From an uncultured Granulosicoccaceae bacterium (GTDB lineage Bacteria > Pseudomonadota > Gammaproteobacteria > Granulosicoccales > Granulosicoccaceae), in NCBI GenBank assembly GCA_937951345.1, contig CALFCF010000040.1:18158-82157 (forward strand): 64,000 nt of DNA, written 5' to 3'. Below, piece by piece: positions 39,412-49,063 of this stretch; within the stretch, counting starts at the first letter, position 1, and every line of letters starts with the position of its first letter. The translations under genes were made by a program, and so were the position numbers. The notes under the pieces are model-generated. The model was not told where the DNA came from. It worked only from the letters and a program-made list of their open reading frames with translations, and searched no databases.

Positions 39412-40317
39412 TTACTTAGCCTGGCCTTTGAACAAGTCGGAAAGGAAGTCAACCATACAAGGAACGTCCCGGTCACCGTAACCTTTCGTGACCGCATCAG
39501 ACAGAGCATCTCTGGTACCTGCACCGATAAAGCTGGTGGCCTTCAGGTTAGCGGCCATATCGTTGTAATAACCCAGATCCTTACGCGCATTAGCGATCGA
39601 AAACGCCAGTTTCTTGGAGTCTCCGTCTACCGCATTGGCTTTAACAAAATCCATCATGGCTGAATGCAAAGGACCTGCTGACATGATGTTGTAAACCGTC
39701 TCACGGGAAATACCGGCAAGATCAGACATTGCAAACGCCTCTGACATGGCAGTCGCAACAGTCATTCCAAAAAAATTGTTTATCAGCTTGAGCGTGTGCC
39801 CTGCACCCAGATCACCGACATGGAAAACATTTTCGCCGATGTCTTTAAACACAGGCTCCACTTTATCGAAATCCGTCTTTTCACCGGCCGCCATAATATT
39901 GAGCAAACCGTCTTTAGCGTGTGACGGCGTGCGTCCCAGCGGTGCATCCATGTAACTGGCACCGGCTTGTTTGACTTTTTCACCAAGAGTTTGCGTCGAG
40001 CCGGGTATCGAAGTGCCGAGATCAACAACAATGGCGCCGGGCTTGACACCAGCAATGATGCCCTCATCACCCTGCATTATCGACTCAACCGATTCAGAGG
40101 TATCAACACACAGCATCACGACATCAGAAGCACCTGCCAGCTCTTTGGCATTTTTTGCTTCCGCTGCGCCACGAGCAACCGCCGCATCGATACCGGTTCG
40201 ATTGGTTCGACCCAGGACTGTCATGGGATAGTCAAGATCCTGCATCCGGCCAACGATTGCAGAACCCATCAGGCCCAAACCAACAAAGCCAACACTTGGC
40301 AAATTTTTATCTGTCAT
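39412..40317 (-). CDS. NAD(P)-dependent beta-hydroxyacid dehydrogenase (3-hydroxyisobutyrate type)
   Basis: The 301-residue enzyme has a Rossmann domain (VGFVGLGLMGSAIVGRM from residue 9) and the substrate motif DAPLGRTPSHAKDG at 124-137. The catalytic lysine K177 lies in HTLKLINNFFG. The family covers 3-hydroxyisobutyrate, tartronate-semialdehyde and sulfolactaldehyde reductases, and the exact substrate cannot be fixed. In the usual motif a Ser-Gly-Gly follows the DAP; here Leu-Gly-Arg-Thr takes its place, suggesting a non-standard acid. Grouped with a carrier and near a TRAP transporter, it probably handles an imported hydroxy acid. Confidence 0.88.
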   Translation of the reverse strand: MTDKNLPSVGFVGLGLMGSAIVGRMQDLDYPMTVLGRTNRTGIDAAVARGAAEAKNAKELAGASDVVMLCVDTSESVESIMQGDEGIIAGVKPGAIVVDLGTSIPGSTQTLGEKVKQAGASYMDAPLGRTPSHAKDGLLNIMAAGEKTDFDKVEPVFKDIGENVFHVGDLGAGHTLKLINNFFGMTVATAMSEAFAMSDLAGISRETVYNIMSAGPLHSAMMDFVKANAVDGDSKKLAFSIANARKDLGYYNDMAANLKATSFIGAGTRDALSDAVTKGYGDRDVPCMVDFLSDLFKGQAK

Positions 40318-40524
40318 GATGAAAACACGTTATATAAATTAGTTAGAAGATTTTGACGCCAAGCACCGGCAATGATTGGCCGGGACGTTGCGCACTCGGT
40401 GTGCCGTCAATTATACCGGACACTGCTCAGACTCAAACCGGCAAACCGGCTTCAGTTAAAAAAGCACCCACCAATTAACGACTTAGATGAATCGGATACC
40501 CGGGCAGAGATACCTGGGAAATCG

Positions 40525-41817
40525 TTACTCAAGCCCAGCAGGCGCCTTTATTCCGGTAGGTGTGCGCAGATACTTGACCGTTACAACAGCCGTTACGAGG
40601 GATAACACGGCAAGCGCATAGAGCGTCATATCAGGGTTACTGAAGCGGTCAATCGCAAAGCCAACCGGCACGGGTGCCAGAGAGGCACCAATGACACCGA
40701 CCATTTGCCCCTGTCCCTGAATCGAACCCAGATGCGCACGACCGAAATAGCGCGGCCACAGATAACCGAACATGGTCAGCATGAACGCGGTACACAAACC
40801 GAAAATGATGGCATACACCGCACCGCTGGCAAACCCCGTGACAAACGTTATAGCAACCAGTGCAGTGGCGATCAGGCACAATTGAATCGCAATAACAAAA
40901 CGCGTTTTAACGGTATCGTAGACACGGCCGATTAACGGCATGGTGATGACTGCTGTCAATGCTGACACTGTGAACAGGCGCGCTCCGAATGAATCATCCA
41001 GCCCTTTGTCCGACAACACAGTCACCTGAAAAAACTGCAGAACAGTGATCAGACCACCAACAACAAACCAGACCGCACAGAGCAAATAAAAAGCACGATC
41101 GGCCTTTGCCTCTTGTACTGTCAGGCCCTCTACCACAGGCTCATCCACCGACTCATTATCCGTCGGCGTTACAGCTGATTGACCATCAATGCGTAGCCCA
41201 ACAGCTTCAGGACGATCATGCACTATCAGCAACAACACCGGCAGCATCAAAACCCAAGTCATCAGTCCGAGACAAACCCAGGCCATGCGCCATCCAATTT
41301 TATCGATCAGCAGTTCGCCAAGCAGCGGATGAATGGCCATAGAGGCTGCAAATCCAAAACCCATCAGACTCATCGCAAAACCACGCTTCGACAAAAACCA
41401 TTGCGAAACGAGATTGGCGGCGCTCATCATCGTAGCGCCTTGCCCCAGAAAACGCAGTGCCGCAAAACCAACAGCCAGCCACATAAAGTTAGCGGCTGCG
41501 CCGAAAAACAGACAGGCAACACCCAAAAGACAAGATAAACCGACAAGTGTTAGTCGTGGACCGTAACGGTCAAGCAATCTGCCGGCATGCGGCAACAGAA
41601 ACGCAGCGAAAAGTGTAGCAATGGCGTAGGCACTTGCGATCGATGCCTTGCTGACACCAAGTGATTGCGTAATGGGTTGAATAAAAACCGAGAACGTATG
41701 CGACTGCCCTGGCCCACTGCAGAAAAGACACAACGCAGCGACACCCACCATCGGCCAACCGTAGTACATGCGCGGCGACAGTGAAGCCACCACACGGCTT
41801 CGCAATGATTCAATCAA
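40525..41817 (-). CDS. MFS transporter, oxalate/formate-antiporter-like
   Basis: A 430-residue carrier with 12 predicted helices and a central hydrophilic loop (about 195-225). YGWPMVGVAALCLFCSGPGQSH in part, and GRLLDRYGPR after helix 2, fit the monocarboxylate/OFA branch of the MFS. It lies 23 bp after a small EthD-like gene and 207 bp before the dehydrogenase gene on the same strand. Monocarboxylate uptake is the likely role, but the substrate is inferred only from family and neighbours. Confidence 0.88.
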   Translation of the reverse strand: MIESLRSRVVASLSPRMYYGWPMVGVAALCLFCSGPGQSHTFSVFIQPITQSLGVSKASIASAYAIATLFAAFLLPHAGRLLDRYGPRLTLVGLSCLLGVACLFFGAAANFMWLAVGFAALRFLGQGATMMSAANLVSQWFLSKRGFAMSLMGFGFAASMAIHPLLGELLIDKIGWRMAWVCLGLMTWVLMLPVLLLIVHDRPEAVGLRIDGQSAVTPTDNESVDEPVVEGLTVQEAKADRAFYLLCAVWFVVGGLITVLQFFQVTVLSDKGLDDSFGARLFTVSALTAVITMPLIGRVYDTVKTRFVIAIQLCLIATALVAITFVTGFASGAVYAIIFGLCTAFMLTMFGYLWPRYFGRAHLGSIQGQGQMVGVIGASLAPVPVGFAIDRFSNPDMTLYALAVLSLVTAVVTVKYLRTPTGIKAPAGLE

Positions 41818-41840
41818 TGTATTGCCCTTCCTCTTTTTTA

Positions 41841-42194
41841 TCAGCTACCAAGCACACGATAAAACGCATGGCTTCGGTTCGATGTATGCGGCCGCACCTG
41901 TCCCGGCCACCTGCCCTGCTCAACCGCAGTTGCCCAGGCGTCACTGGAGACAATCGATGGATCATCGACTTCATACATGGCGACGTAGCGTGGCACTGCC
42001 GCATCAATCTGTCGAACTTCACCGCCCATAGCAAACGCAAACGGCTCGCTCCTTGCGCGGGTGACTGAATGCACCCCGTCGACACGCATCAGGTTGGGTA
42101 CATGCTCAGTATCGTAAACCTCGTTAAAGAGATCTTCGTATTCCGGATCGACATCCATCGAAACACACAACAGGTAACGGGAAGCTACGGGCAT
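41841..42194 (-). CDS. EthD/dimeric alpha-beta barrel family small protein
   Basis: A 117-residue protein with the ferredoxin-like dimeric alpha-beta barrel pattern: a strand RYLLCVSMDVD, a helix with EDLFNEVYDTEHVPNLMRVDGV, a strand SVTRARSE, then RYVAMYEVDD and a helix with WATAVEQGRW. H-x-P in EHVPNL is typical of the family. Such proteins often act as small lyases, isomerases or monooxygenases beside catabolic genes. It begins the minus-strand operon with the MFS carrier and dehydrogenase. Confidence 0.75.
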   Translation of the reverse strand: MPVASRYLLCVSMDVDPEYEDLFNEVYDTEHVPNLMRVDGVHSVTRARSEPFAFAMGGEVRQIDAAVPRYVAMYEVDDPSIVSSDAWATAVEQGRWPGQVRPHTSNRSHAFYRVLGS

Positions 42195-42294
42195 GAATCA
42201 CTCTCTTAAATGCTTACGCGGTCAAGGGCAATGATAGTGACATTTACGCGTTCTCACGGCAAACTAAAAATTCGCTATCGGGCAGCTTCTCGAC

Positions 42295-42978
42295 ATGTTC
42301 AACAATCGAACGATCCGCTTTCTGAAAGAGCTTGACAGAAACAACACCAAGGACTGGTTCCACGCCAATAAAGAGCGCTACGAGGACGATATACGCACAC
42401 CCGCTCTGAACTACATCGAAAACATGGCCAATCCGCTGGCCCGTATTTCTCCGCACTTTATCGCATCAGCGAAAAAAAACGGCGGTTCGCTGATGCGGGT
42501 CTATCGCGACGTACGCTTCTCGGCGGATAAAACGCCCTACAAAACCAACATAGGCATTCACTTCAGACACAGCGCGGGCCGGGATGTGCATGCGCCCGGG
42601 TTTTATCTGCATATTGAACCGGGTGATTGTTTTCTGGCTGCCGGCATGTACAAGCCGGACAACGCGACGCTCGGCAAAGTCCGGCAACTGATTGATGAAT
42701 ATCCAAAAGAATGGATATCGATTCGTGATCGGTTAACCGGTGCAGATTCGGCAAAGAAATTTGAATTTTTCGGTGACAGCCTGAAAAGACCCCCCAGGGG
42801 ATTCAAAGAGAATCATCCATTGCTACATGATCTAAAACGCAAACACTTTATAGTGACCAAAAAACTACCACAGAAAACGATCCTGTCACCCACGCTGATT
42901 GAAGAAACCAGCAGCCTGTTTGATGACGGCTCAGCGCTCGTAGCTTTCGTCTGTGATGCCTGTGACCTACCCTTTTGA
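42295..42978 (+). CDS. DUF2461/TIGR02453 family protein
   Basis: A 227-residue soluble protein with the hallmark features of this family of unknown function: FLKELDRNNTKDWFHANK near the start, RVYRDVRFSADKTPYKTNIG at about 63-82, and GFYLHIEPGDCFLAAGMYKP at about 102-121. The Trp and the SADKTPYK stretch are diagnostic. No catalytic role is established. It overlaps the convergent EamA gene by 12 bp at the 3' ends. Confidence 0.92.
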   Translation: MFNNRTIRFLKELDRNNTKDWFHANKERYEDDIRTPALNYIENMANPLARISPHFIASAKKNGGSLMRVYRDVRFSADKTPYKTNIGIHFRHSAGRDVHAPGFYLHIEPGDCFLAAGMYKPDNATLGKVRQLIDEYPKEWISIRDRLTGADSAKKFEFFGDSLKRPPRGFKENHPLLHDLKRKHFIVTKKLPQKTILSPTLIEETSSLFDDGSALVAFVCDACDLPF

Positions 42979-43923
42979 AACTGTTTTTTTAATTTTATCA
43001 GACTCAGACGTCGTAACCGGTACCGCAGCTGTCTGTTTCGACGGGCGCGTCGCGAGATACATACCCGGCAGGATAAAGACAGCACCGAGCAGATGAAACC
43101 ATTGTGGTGCTTCACCCAGTAACAACCAGGCAATGGCTGCAGCATATAAAGGACCAAGGTATAACACCAGACCGGTTTTTGCCGCACCTAGAACCGACTG
43201 CATGTACGAGTATGCCTGATAAGCACCAAACCCTGGAAACACTGCAACCATCACTGCCAGAAACAATGCATTCGGCCAGTCATCCGGCAAGCCCAGCCAG
43301 ATTACTTCCACCAGAGTAAACGGCAAAAGTACAAGCACACCGCCTGCCGTAATAACCGTCAGGCGCGCAAATGGACCAAGTGCTGACGGCCATTTACGTA
43401 ACAGAACGGAATACACAGTCCAGCAACACACAGCGAACAACACCCACAGATCACCCGGCACTAACTGCACATGCAATAAATTGGTAATGCTGCCTTTGAC
43501 AACAATAATCAGCATGCCGAGCAGCGCCATAGTCGCACCGACGATTTGTACACCGCGCAAACGATCATTGAACAAACGTGCTGATGCTATCGCGATCATG
43601 ACCGGTGCCATTGCATACAGCAGCCCGATATTGATCGCTTCAGTGGTTTTGCCACCTATGTAAACAAAAGCACCACAGACCCACATGCCCAGTGCGCCAA
43701 GAAACAAGCAATGGCGCCACTCCTGTCGCCAATCAACCCAGCGCTGCTTTAATTCCTTCCAGGCGAAAGGCAACATCAGCAACAATGCCAGCGACCAGCG
43801 AAGTAGCGCCAGCAGATGGGGCTCGATAACACCGTTCGATGTGCGAGCAACAATATAATTGACCGACCACATAGCCGGTGCTACCACCAGCAGTAAATAG
43901 GCAAAACGTGTGCGATTATCCAT
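42967..43923 (-). CDS. EamA/DMT-superfamily transporter
   Basis: From the ATG at 43923 the protein has 318 residues and ten membrane helices. The N-terminus reads MDNRTRFAYLLLVVAPAMWS and EamA signatures follow: VNYIVART and the P-loop-like glycines, then VLGAAKTGLVLYLGPLYAAAIAWLLLGE in part in the second repeat. An upstream extension of 38 codons runs into the next gene and is not transporter-like. It differs in sequence from the EamA protein at 33476. Exported substrate unknown. Confidence 0.88.
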   Translation of the reverse strand: MDNRTRFAYLLLVVAPAMWSVNYIVARTSNGVIEPHLLALLRWSLALLLMLPFAWKELKQRWVDWRQEWRHCLFLGALGMWVCGAFVYIGGKTTEAINIGLLYAMAPVMIAIASARLFNDRLRGVQIVGATMALLGMLIIVVKGSITNLLHVQLVPGDLWVLFAVCCWTVYSVLLRKWPSALGPFARLTVITAGGVLVLLPFTLVEVIWLGLPDDWPNALFLAVMVAVFPGFGAYQAYSYMQSVLGAAKTGLVLYLGPLYAAAIAWLLLGEAPQWFHLLGAVFILPGMYLATRPSKQTAAVPVTTSESDKIKKTVSKG

Positions 43924-43999
43924 GGCGGTTTTCAGGTGCGCACATAAGTAAATATATCGACATGCCAGTGATTGAGCTGAATTCGAACTAATAGAAGGT

Positions 44000-45232
44000 T
44001 TAAGCTTTACGCGGCAAAAACCATGAGAGCAATACACTGATTACAGCCATAAACATCAGCGTCATGAATGCGATTGAGTAACTACCGCTCCGATCAAACA
44101 GCCAACCAGCGAGTAACGGGCCGCTCGCGCCACTGAGCGTACCAAACAGTACGACAATACCGAATATCGCGCCATGCGCTTTCAAGCCAAAGTATTCAGC
44201 CACATTCGGTGAAACAACAGTAAACAGGCCGCCGTGTGCAAATCCATAGAACGGTGCCAAAAAGTACAGCAGGTAGGGTGTATCGATAATACGCAGAGCA
44301 AGCAATGCCAGCGACAGCAACGTCAGGCACAACAACAATGCCCGGCGCCCGCCAATTCGATCATGCAACAACCCCACAACCAGTCGCCCGGCGATGCTGC
44401 ACCCGCCTATCATTGATAACACGGTTGCCGCACGCACAGTTGACAGACCGAGATCAGATGCGTGCGCAACAATATGCAAAGGCACTGTCGTGAGCGATGG
44501 GAAAAAACAGAACTGAATGGCGCATAACATCCACAACACCGGACTTTTCAGCGCCGCGCTGAGCGTAAGCTGAGGACCTGCCAGATCCATGCTTTCAGCC
44601 CTGCCCGATGTTTGCGTCCCGTTGTCGTCAGATTGATCAGCCGTTGCATCATCGGGTCCGTCAGCCGCCGGTTTTCTGCGCATCATCTGCGCGACCGCCA
44701 CAAGAATAATCGCCGCACCAATACCCAGTACGACCAGTGCCTGGCGCCATCCTACCGAGGCAATCAACACGGTGACCAGAATCGGCACCAGTACCTGTCC
44801 GACAGCGGTCCCTGTTTTGACAACACCGGTCATCAATCCGCGCTTTTTCTGGTACCAGGTCGCGACTGTGGACAATGTCACGACATCATGCGTTGCCAAA
44901 CCGACTCCGACCAGACAACCGAAGTAAAGCAACAGCTGCCAGGGCTCCTGCATGCCGCCCATCAGAGCGTAGGCAACTCCAGTGCTAAGACCCGAAACCG
45001 TCAACACCCATCGCGGCCCGTAGCGATCACTGAGGCGGCCAACGACAAAGGCCAGCAACCCCATGACCAGAAACGCCAACGATGGAGCGCCTGAAAGAAC
45101 CGTACGTGACCAGCCAAGTTCGCCTTCAAGCACTTTCAAAAAAACGCTGTACCCGAACATCATTCCGATGACCGTACCCTGGATAACAAAGGATGCAGCA
45201 ACGACCCGTGCTCTTGGAGAGAAATTTGACAT
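44000..45232 (-). CDS. MFS transporter, monocarboxylate-like
   Basis: A 410-residue carrier with 12 helices and a hydrophilic central loop rich in Asp, Ala and Gly (about 190-220). VGRLSDRYGPRW after helix 2 and VVGLLHDRIGGRR in the second half are the MFS cytoplasmic motifs. The arrangement resembles the first MFS protein of the window (40525) and both likely belong to the monocarboxylate group. The start is the ATG at 45232; a TTG at 45250 is possible. It precedes the EamA gene by 76 bp. Confidence 0.87.
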   Translation of the reverse strand: MSNFSPRARVVAASFVIQGTVIGMMFGYSVFLKVLEGELGWSRTVLSGAPSLAFLVMGLLAFVVGRLSDRYGPRWVLTVSGLSTGVAYALMGGMQEPWQLLLYFGCLVGVGLATHDVVTLSTVATWYQKKRGLMTGVVKTGTAVGQVLVPILVTVLIASVGWRQALVVLGIGAAIILVAVAQMMRRKPAADGPDDATADQSDDNGTQTSGRAESMDLAGPQLTLSAALKSPVLWMLCAIQFCFFPSLTTVPLHIVAHASDLGLSTVRAATVLSMIGGCSIAGRLVVGLLHDRIGGRRALLLCLTLLSLALLALRIIDTPYLLYFLAPFYGFAHGGLFTVVSPNVAEYFGLKAHGAIFGIVVLFGTLSGASGPLLAGWLFDRSGSYSIAFMTLMFMAVISVLLSWFLPRKA

Positions 45233-45471
45233 CAGGTCATATTCCGGCAAGTGGATAAACTGAATGGATAATCTGTGCCTGGCGTTTAGTCTGTTTCAAT
45301 AAAACAGCCACCACAGGATGTTACGCACCGCGGATCAACATCAGGTAGGGTCTAGCCTGCATGATAGCAGTACCCGGCACCAGTTGGATAAATGTGGAAA
45401 CAGTCAGCAACGGGTAGTGCATACCGATGGAACAATCTTGTGTCGCATAGCCGATCAATTAATCAAACCGC

Positions 45472-46569
45472 TTATAAATGCTCACGCGATAAATAGTCGC
45501 GGGTACGCATCTCGCGCAGACGACTTGCAGCTCGTTCAAATTCGAATGACAGGCGCTCGCCGACGTAAAGTGCTTCCGGTTCCGCTGCCGCCGAAACGAC
45601 CAGATTTACGTTTCGATCGTAAAGCTCATCTATCAGGTTGACCAGACGCCGTGCTTCATCATTGCGGTTATTATCCAGTACCTCTATGTTACTGATGAAA
45701 ACTGTACTGAAGACAGTCGCAATCTCGATGTAATCGCTGGTTGAACGCGGCGTATTACATAGCGTGTCGAATTCAAACCAAACGGCGGTTTCTGAACGCC
45801 GCACCACCGGTATGTCACGCCCGTTAATGGAAACCGCTTGCTCGTTAACGGATTCATGTGCGGCAAGCTGAGTGAAGCTTTCATTCAGTGCTTGCAATGT
45901 CGCCGTATCATCACTGTTAAACCAGGTATCGACACTCTCCAGTACACGTAACCGATAATCCAGATCACCACCCAGCGCGTGGATTTGCGTATGAGCTTTT
46001 ATTTGTTCAATTGCCGGTATAAACCGCGACCGCTGCAATCCGTCTTTGTATAAATCATCTGGCAGTACGTTTGACGTGGTGATCATCGTCATACCGCGCT
46101 CGAACAACGCGGTTAATAATCCACCAATCAACATGGCATCGGTTATGTCATTGACATGCATTTCATCCAGTACCAGTAAGCGCGCTTCCTTGATCCACTT
46201 ATCTGCAATCAATAACAACGGATTTTCAACTTCACCCAATTCACGCAACTCATTGTGAATCTGTTGCATAAAACGGTGAAAGTGTATGCGTTTTTTTTCC
46301 GTGATCGGTACGGCGGCATAAAACATGTCGGTCAACATGGTTTTGCCACGACCGACACCGCCCCACAAGTACACTCCGGACACTTTGACCGGTGCGGCAG
46401 ATGAACGAAACAGACGACTGAACAGTCCAGACTGGCGCGGTTCAGATAACGGATTTTCAAGTAACTGATCGTAGACACTCTGCAGCAGTGTCATCGCAGC
46501 CAACTGATTGGGGTCGGCATCCAGCTCACCACTGTCTACCTGTTGCTGATAGATCGCTAGTGGCGTCAT
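45472..46569 (-). CDS. zapE: ZapE, AFG1-like ATPase
   Basis: ZapE is an AFG1/LACE1-type AAA ATPase linked to Z-ring function in E. coli. The 365-residue protein has Walker A GGVGRGKT at 70-77, Walker B LLVLDEMHVND and ITTSNVLPDDLYKDGLQR, both diagnostic. The arginine-rich FDTLCNTPRSTSDYIEIA part and the C-terminal domain fit the family. A PilZ and a MotA-like gene lie upstream on the same strand. Confidence 0.95.
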   Translation of the reverse strand: MTPLAIYQQQVDSGELDADPNQLAAMTLLQSVYDQLLENPLSEPRQSGLFSRLFRSSAAPVKVSGVYLWGGVGRGKTMLTDMFYAAVPITEKKRIHFHRFMQQIHNELRELGEVENPLLLIADKWIKEARLLVLDEMHVNDITDAMLIGGLLTALFERGMTMITTSNVLPDDLYKDGLQRSRFIPAIEQIKAHTQIHALGGDLDYRLRVLESVDTWFNSDDTATLQALNESFTQLAAHESVNEQAVSINGRDIPVVRRSETAVWFEFDTLCNTPRSTSDYIEIATVFSTVFISNIEVLDNNRNDEARRLVNLIDELYDRNVNLVVSAAAEPEALYVGERLSFEFERAASRLREMRTRDYLSREHL

Positions 46570-46633
46570 AGGACTAAAGATGCGCCCAACAGTAAACTCT
46601 CAATAACAGTTGGTGTCTTGGACCGGTGAGATG

Positions 46634-47047
46634 TCAGCGTTGCAGTTTGCGCCCTTTCAGTGCACGAATCGCATCTTTCTGACGCACCAGCACATACTGA
46701 TGCAATTGATCAATGTGAGTGGCACCCAGATCGATAAATCTGCAATGCAGATTGCCATCTGACGATTTCGGCAACACATCCACCATCCCCCGGATTTCGG
46801 GACCGGGTAGTGGCAAATCAAGCTGGAAAGTGTAACGACGTCCGGGCGTGATGTCATCCGCTATACATGAGAACCCGCTGGCGCTGATATCCATGACACG
46901 GCACAGATCACCGTCGAGCAACAGGATCACCGGATCATCGGGATCAGGTACGACACGATAGGCAGCGCGAGAGGATCCCCTGCTGACTATCGATATCGGA
47001 TTCATCAGGTGCAGCTCCTGCTCAACCCGCGTTGCAAGACTGGCCAC
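46634..47047 (-). CDS. PilZ-domain protein
   Basis: This 137-residue protein is essentially one PilZ domain. The N-terminal R-x3-R-type element is RGSSRAAYR (about 23-31), followed by the D-x-S-x-x-G motif as MDISASGFSC (about 53-62). Strand pattern and C-terminal helix (HIDQLHQYVLVRQKD) fit. PilZ domains bind cyclic di-GMP; the arginine spacing here is compatible but not perfect. Its start overlaps the stop of the MotA-like gene, so both are probably made together and may work as a pair. Confidence 0.8.
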   Translation of the reverse strand: MASLATRVEQELHLMNPISIVSRGSSRAAYRVVPDPDDPVILLLDGDLCRVMDISASGFSCIADDITPGRRYTFQLDLPLPGPEIRGMVDVLPKSSDGNLHCRFIDLGATHIDQLHQYVLVRQKDAIRALKGRKLQR

Positions 47048-47949
47048 TATCGCATTCCATCAGGCAGTAGCCACAGCAATCGACTTTTGAGACGCTGAAC
47101 ATTGTTGTCATTGAGAATTGCGCCAGCACCCTGAAATGCGAGATCGATAACGACCAGCTCGCGCTGATGCACAACCCGAAGCCGGCCGATCAGAATGGTC
47201 AGCACCAACGCCAGGCTTAATCCGCATATCGAGGGCAGCATAATCGTACTGAGAGCCGGCTGCACCAGCCCAGCTGCCGCCCCGGTCGACTGAGCCAATG
47301 CTATCGCATTCTCTAAAGCGATAGCATTCTCGCTAGATAACGAGGTTTGTTGCCCGTTCAACAGCCTAGCCGCATCAAAAGAAACCGGAGCCTGGCCTGC
47401 CGCCGATACCGCACGCAACACCGAGCCGATGATGCCGATAAACACCGCATAAACGGCGGTAAACAAAAAAACATCAGACTGGGTACGATGGAAAGCCAGT
47501 TCTGATTCACGTGCCCGCCGTTGCGAGAATTCGATTGCCTGCTCATCCGCAGCATCACCGATCAGGTCGCATACATCGCTGATCACACGATTGTCACTGC
47601 GCACCTCTGCAACACCGAGCAAGCCATCACGTCGACTGATATCACATACCTTTAACAACGCCTTAACCATCTCATCAGCAGAGGTGCCACCGCGTAGCCC
47701 CCGATCAATGGCAATTTGCAAGGCACGACCTATCTGCGCCAAACCAAACGTGGCGAGAAGCGCGACTGTTGTTCCGCCAAACACAACAATACAAGGCTGC
47801 ACCAGTGCAGCACCGTCGGTCGTGCCGCTCAGAAACATAGCCAGGCCGACGGTCAGCAGCAGCATCCCGAATAACAATGAGATCACCTGCTGCGGGATAA
47901 CCGCAGTCGCGCCGGGTATTGGAAGATCTTCCGAGTTAGACAACGCCAC
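47047..47949 (-). CDS. MotA/TolQ-like membrane protein
   Basis: A 300-residue protein with four predicted helices (about 22-40, 50-72, 158-182 and 232-256). The middle part resembles the MotA cytoplasmic domain (GTSADEMVKALLKVCDISRRDGLL, then DLIGDAADEQ), and FTAVYAVFIGIIGSVLRAV resembles the third helix of MotA. No MotB-like gene is near. A six-residue tandem duplication (ENAIALENAIAL, DNA 47306-47331) sits in the loop before the last helix. It may be a stator homologue without motor function. The overlap with the PilZ gene argues for a functional link. Confidence 0.7.
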   Translation of the reverse strand: MALSNSEDLPIPGATAVIPQQVISLLFGMLLLTVGLAMFLSGTTDGAALVQPCIVVFGGTTVALLATFGLAQIGRALQIAIDRGLRGGTSADEMVKALLKVCDISRRDGLLGVAEVRSDNRVISDVCDLIGDAADEQAIEFSQRRARESELAFHRTQSDVFLFTAVYAVFIGIIGSVLRAVSAAGQAPVSFDAARLLNGQQTSLSSENAIALENAIALAQSTGAAAGLVQPALSTIMLPSICGLSLALVLTILIGRLRVVHQRELVVIDLAFQGAGAILNDNNVQRLKSRLLWLLPDGMR

Positions 47950-48171
47950 AATACTAAGGTCTTGTTATTATTGGATAAAATTACCGTAATCAGGCGGTAC
48001 GATCCCCTGTTACCTAACACCAGTCCGGGCTCCAGACGAGCGCGACTTTGACCGGTCTATAGAAAGAATAGCAGAAAGATCGGGCGCGGCTTGAACCACC
48101 ACACAAAAGCAACGTCAAAGCACCGCTGCGGGTGCCCGGCAAGCGCCATCGTACCCGGGAAGCGCGGGATA

Positions 48172-48936
48172 TCACGCCCTGTCGAGCCAGTGCGGCACCA
48201 GCGCTACGGCGCTATTGATCTCCCGATCCAGTGTACGGGCACCGGGTGCCATAGACTCCAGCAAGCGCCAGAAAGCCGGGGAATGATTAAGGTAACGGGT
48301 ATGTGCAAGCTCATGCAGAATGACATAGTCGACCAACTGCGGTGGCAGAAACAGAAGCTTGTAATTCAGGCACAACGTCCCGCTCGATGAATAACTGCCC
48401 CAGACAGTGCGTTGCCCCCGCACGGATAACTTGCGATAGGTGAGCCCGTGCTCACGCGCGTGCAATGCAACCATGGGCTCAAGAAATTGCCGGGCTTTGC
48501 GTTTCAGCAGGGTCGAGATCAACTGTGCTACCTGTTCACGCGGCTGATGACCCCCGCCCGGTGTTAACAAAATCATCTGGTCACCGCGAAGCTCTCCGCG
48601 CCAGCGTGACGCATCTGCGGGCAGGTTACCGAACCTGACAGCCAGTTGTTGTTCAATCGCGGGTAGGTTGAGCGTCACCGGTGGCCACTGCGTGTGCAAG
48701 TCACCGTATTGCTCCTGCTTTGTACGGGCGTCGTCGATAGCATGCGCAATCCAGTCCTTGTGCTCACGCACGATGTCGGGAATTTGTTGCCGGTCAAATC
48801 GCTGCGGTATCGTCACTTCCAGAACCAGATCCGGCAAAACTCGCAGACTGACCGACCGTGCACGGCGGGAAACACGCACGGTGTAGGATTCTATCGGCGG
48901 ACCTTCATCGTCAAGTTGCAGCTGGAATTGATCCAT
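48172..48936 (-). CDS. YgjP-like zinc metallopeptidase
   Basis: The 254-residue protein has the YgjP/DUF45 pattern: an N-terminal beta domain (VRVSRRARSVSLRVLPD), KRKARQFLEPMVALHARE and VRGQRTVWGSYSSSGTLCLN, then the zinc site HELAHTRYLNHSPAFW near residue 210. Members are predicted metallopeptidases; in some bacteria the gene partners with restriction-type systems, which is not seen here. I use the ATG at 48936, five codons inside the longest frame. Confidence 0.92.
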   Translation of the reverse strand: MDQFQLQLDDEGPPIESYTVRVSRRARSVSLRVLPDLVLEVTIPQRFDRQQIPDIVREHKDWIAHAIDDARTKQEQYGDLHTQWPPVTLNLPAIEQQLAVRFGNLPADASRWRGELRGDQMILLTPGGGHQPREQVAQLISTLLKRKARQFLEPMVALHAREHGLTYRKLSVRGQRTVWGSYSSSGTLCLNYKLLFLPPQLVDYVILHELAHTRYLNHSPAFWRLLESMAPGARTLDREINSAVALVPHWLDRA

Positions 48937-49063
48937 AGGTTGTCCGATCACCAGGCATTTATAAATCCGGGAAAAAGGCCGTCAAAGGGCGTTTTCTGGC
49001 ATCTATTGTAAACTACATACACCGTACAACGATTGACGCGTTTTAACACAGGCATCCCCGCGC

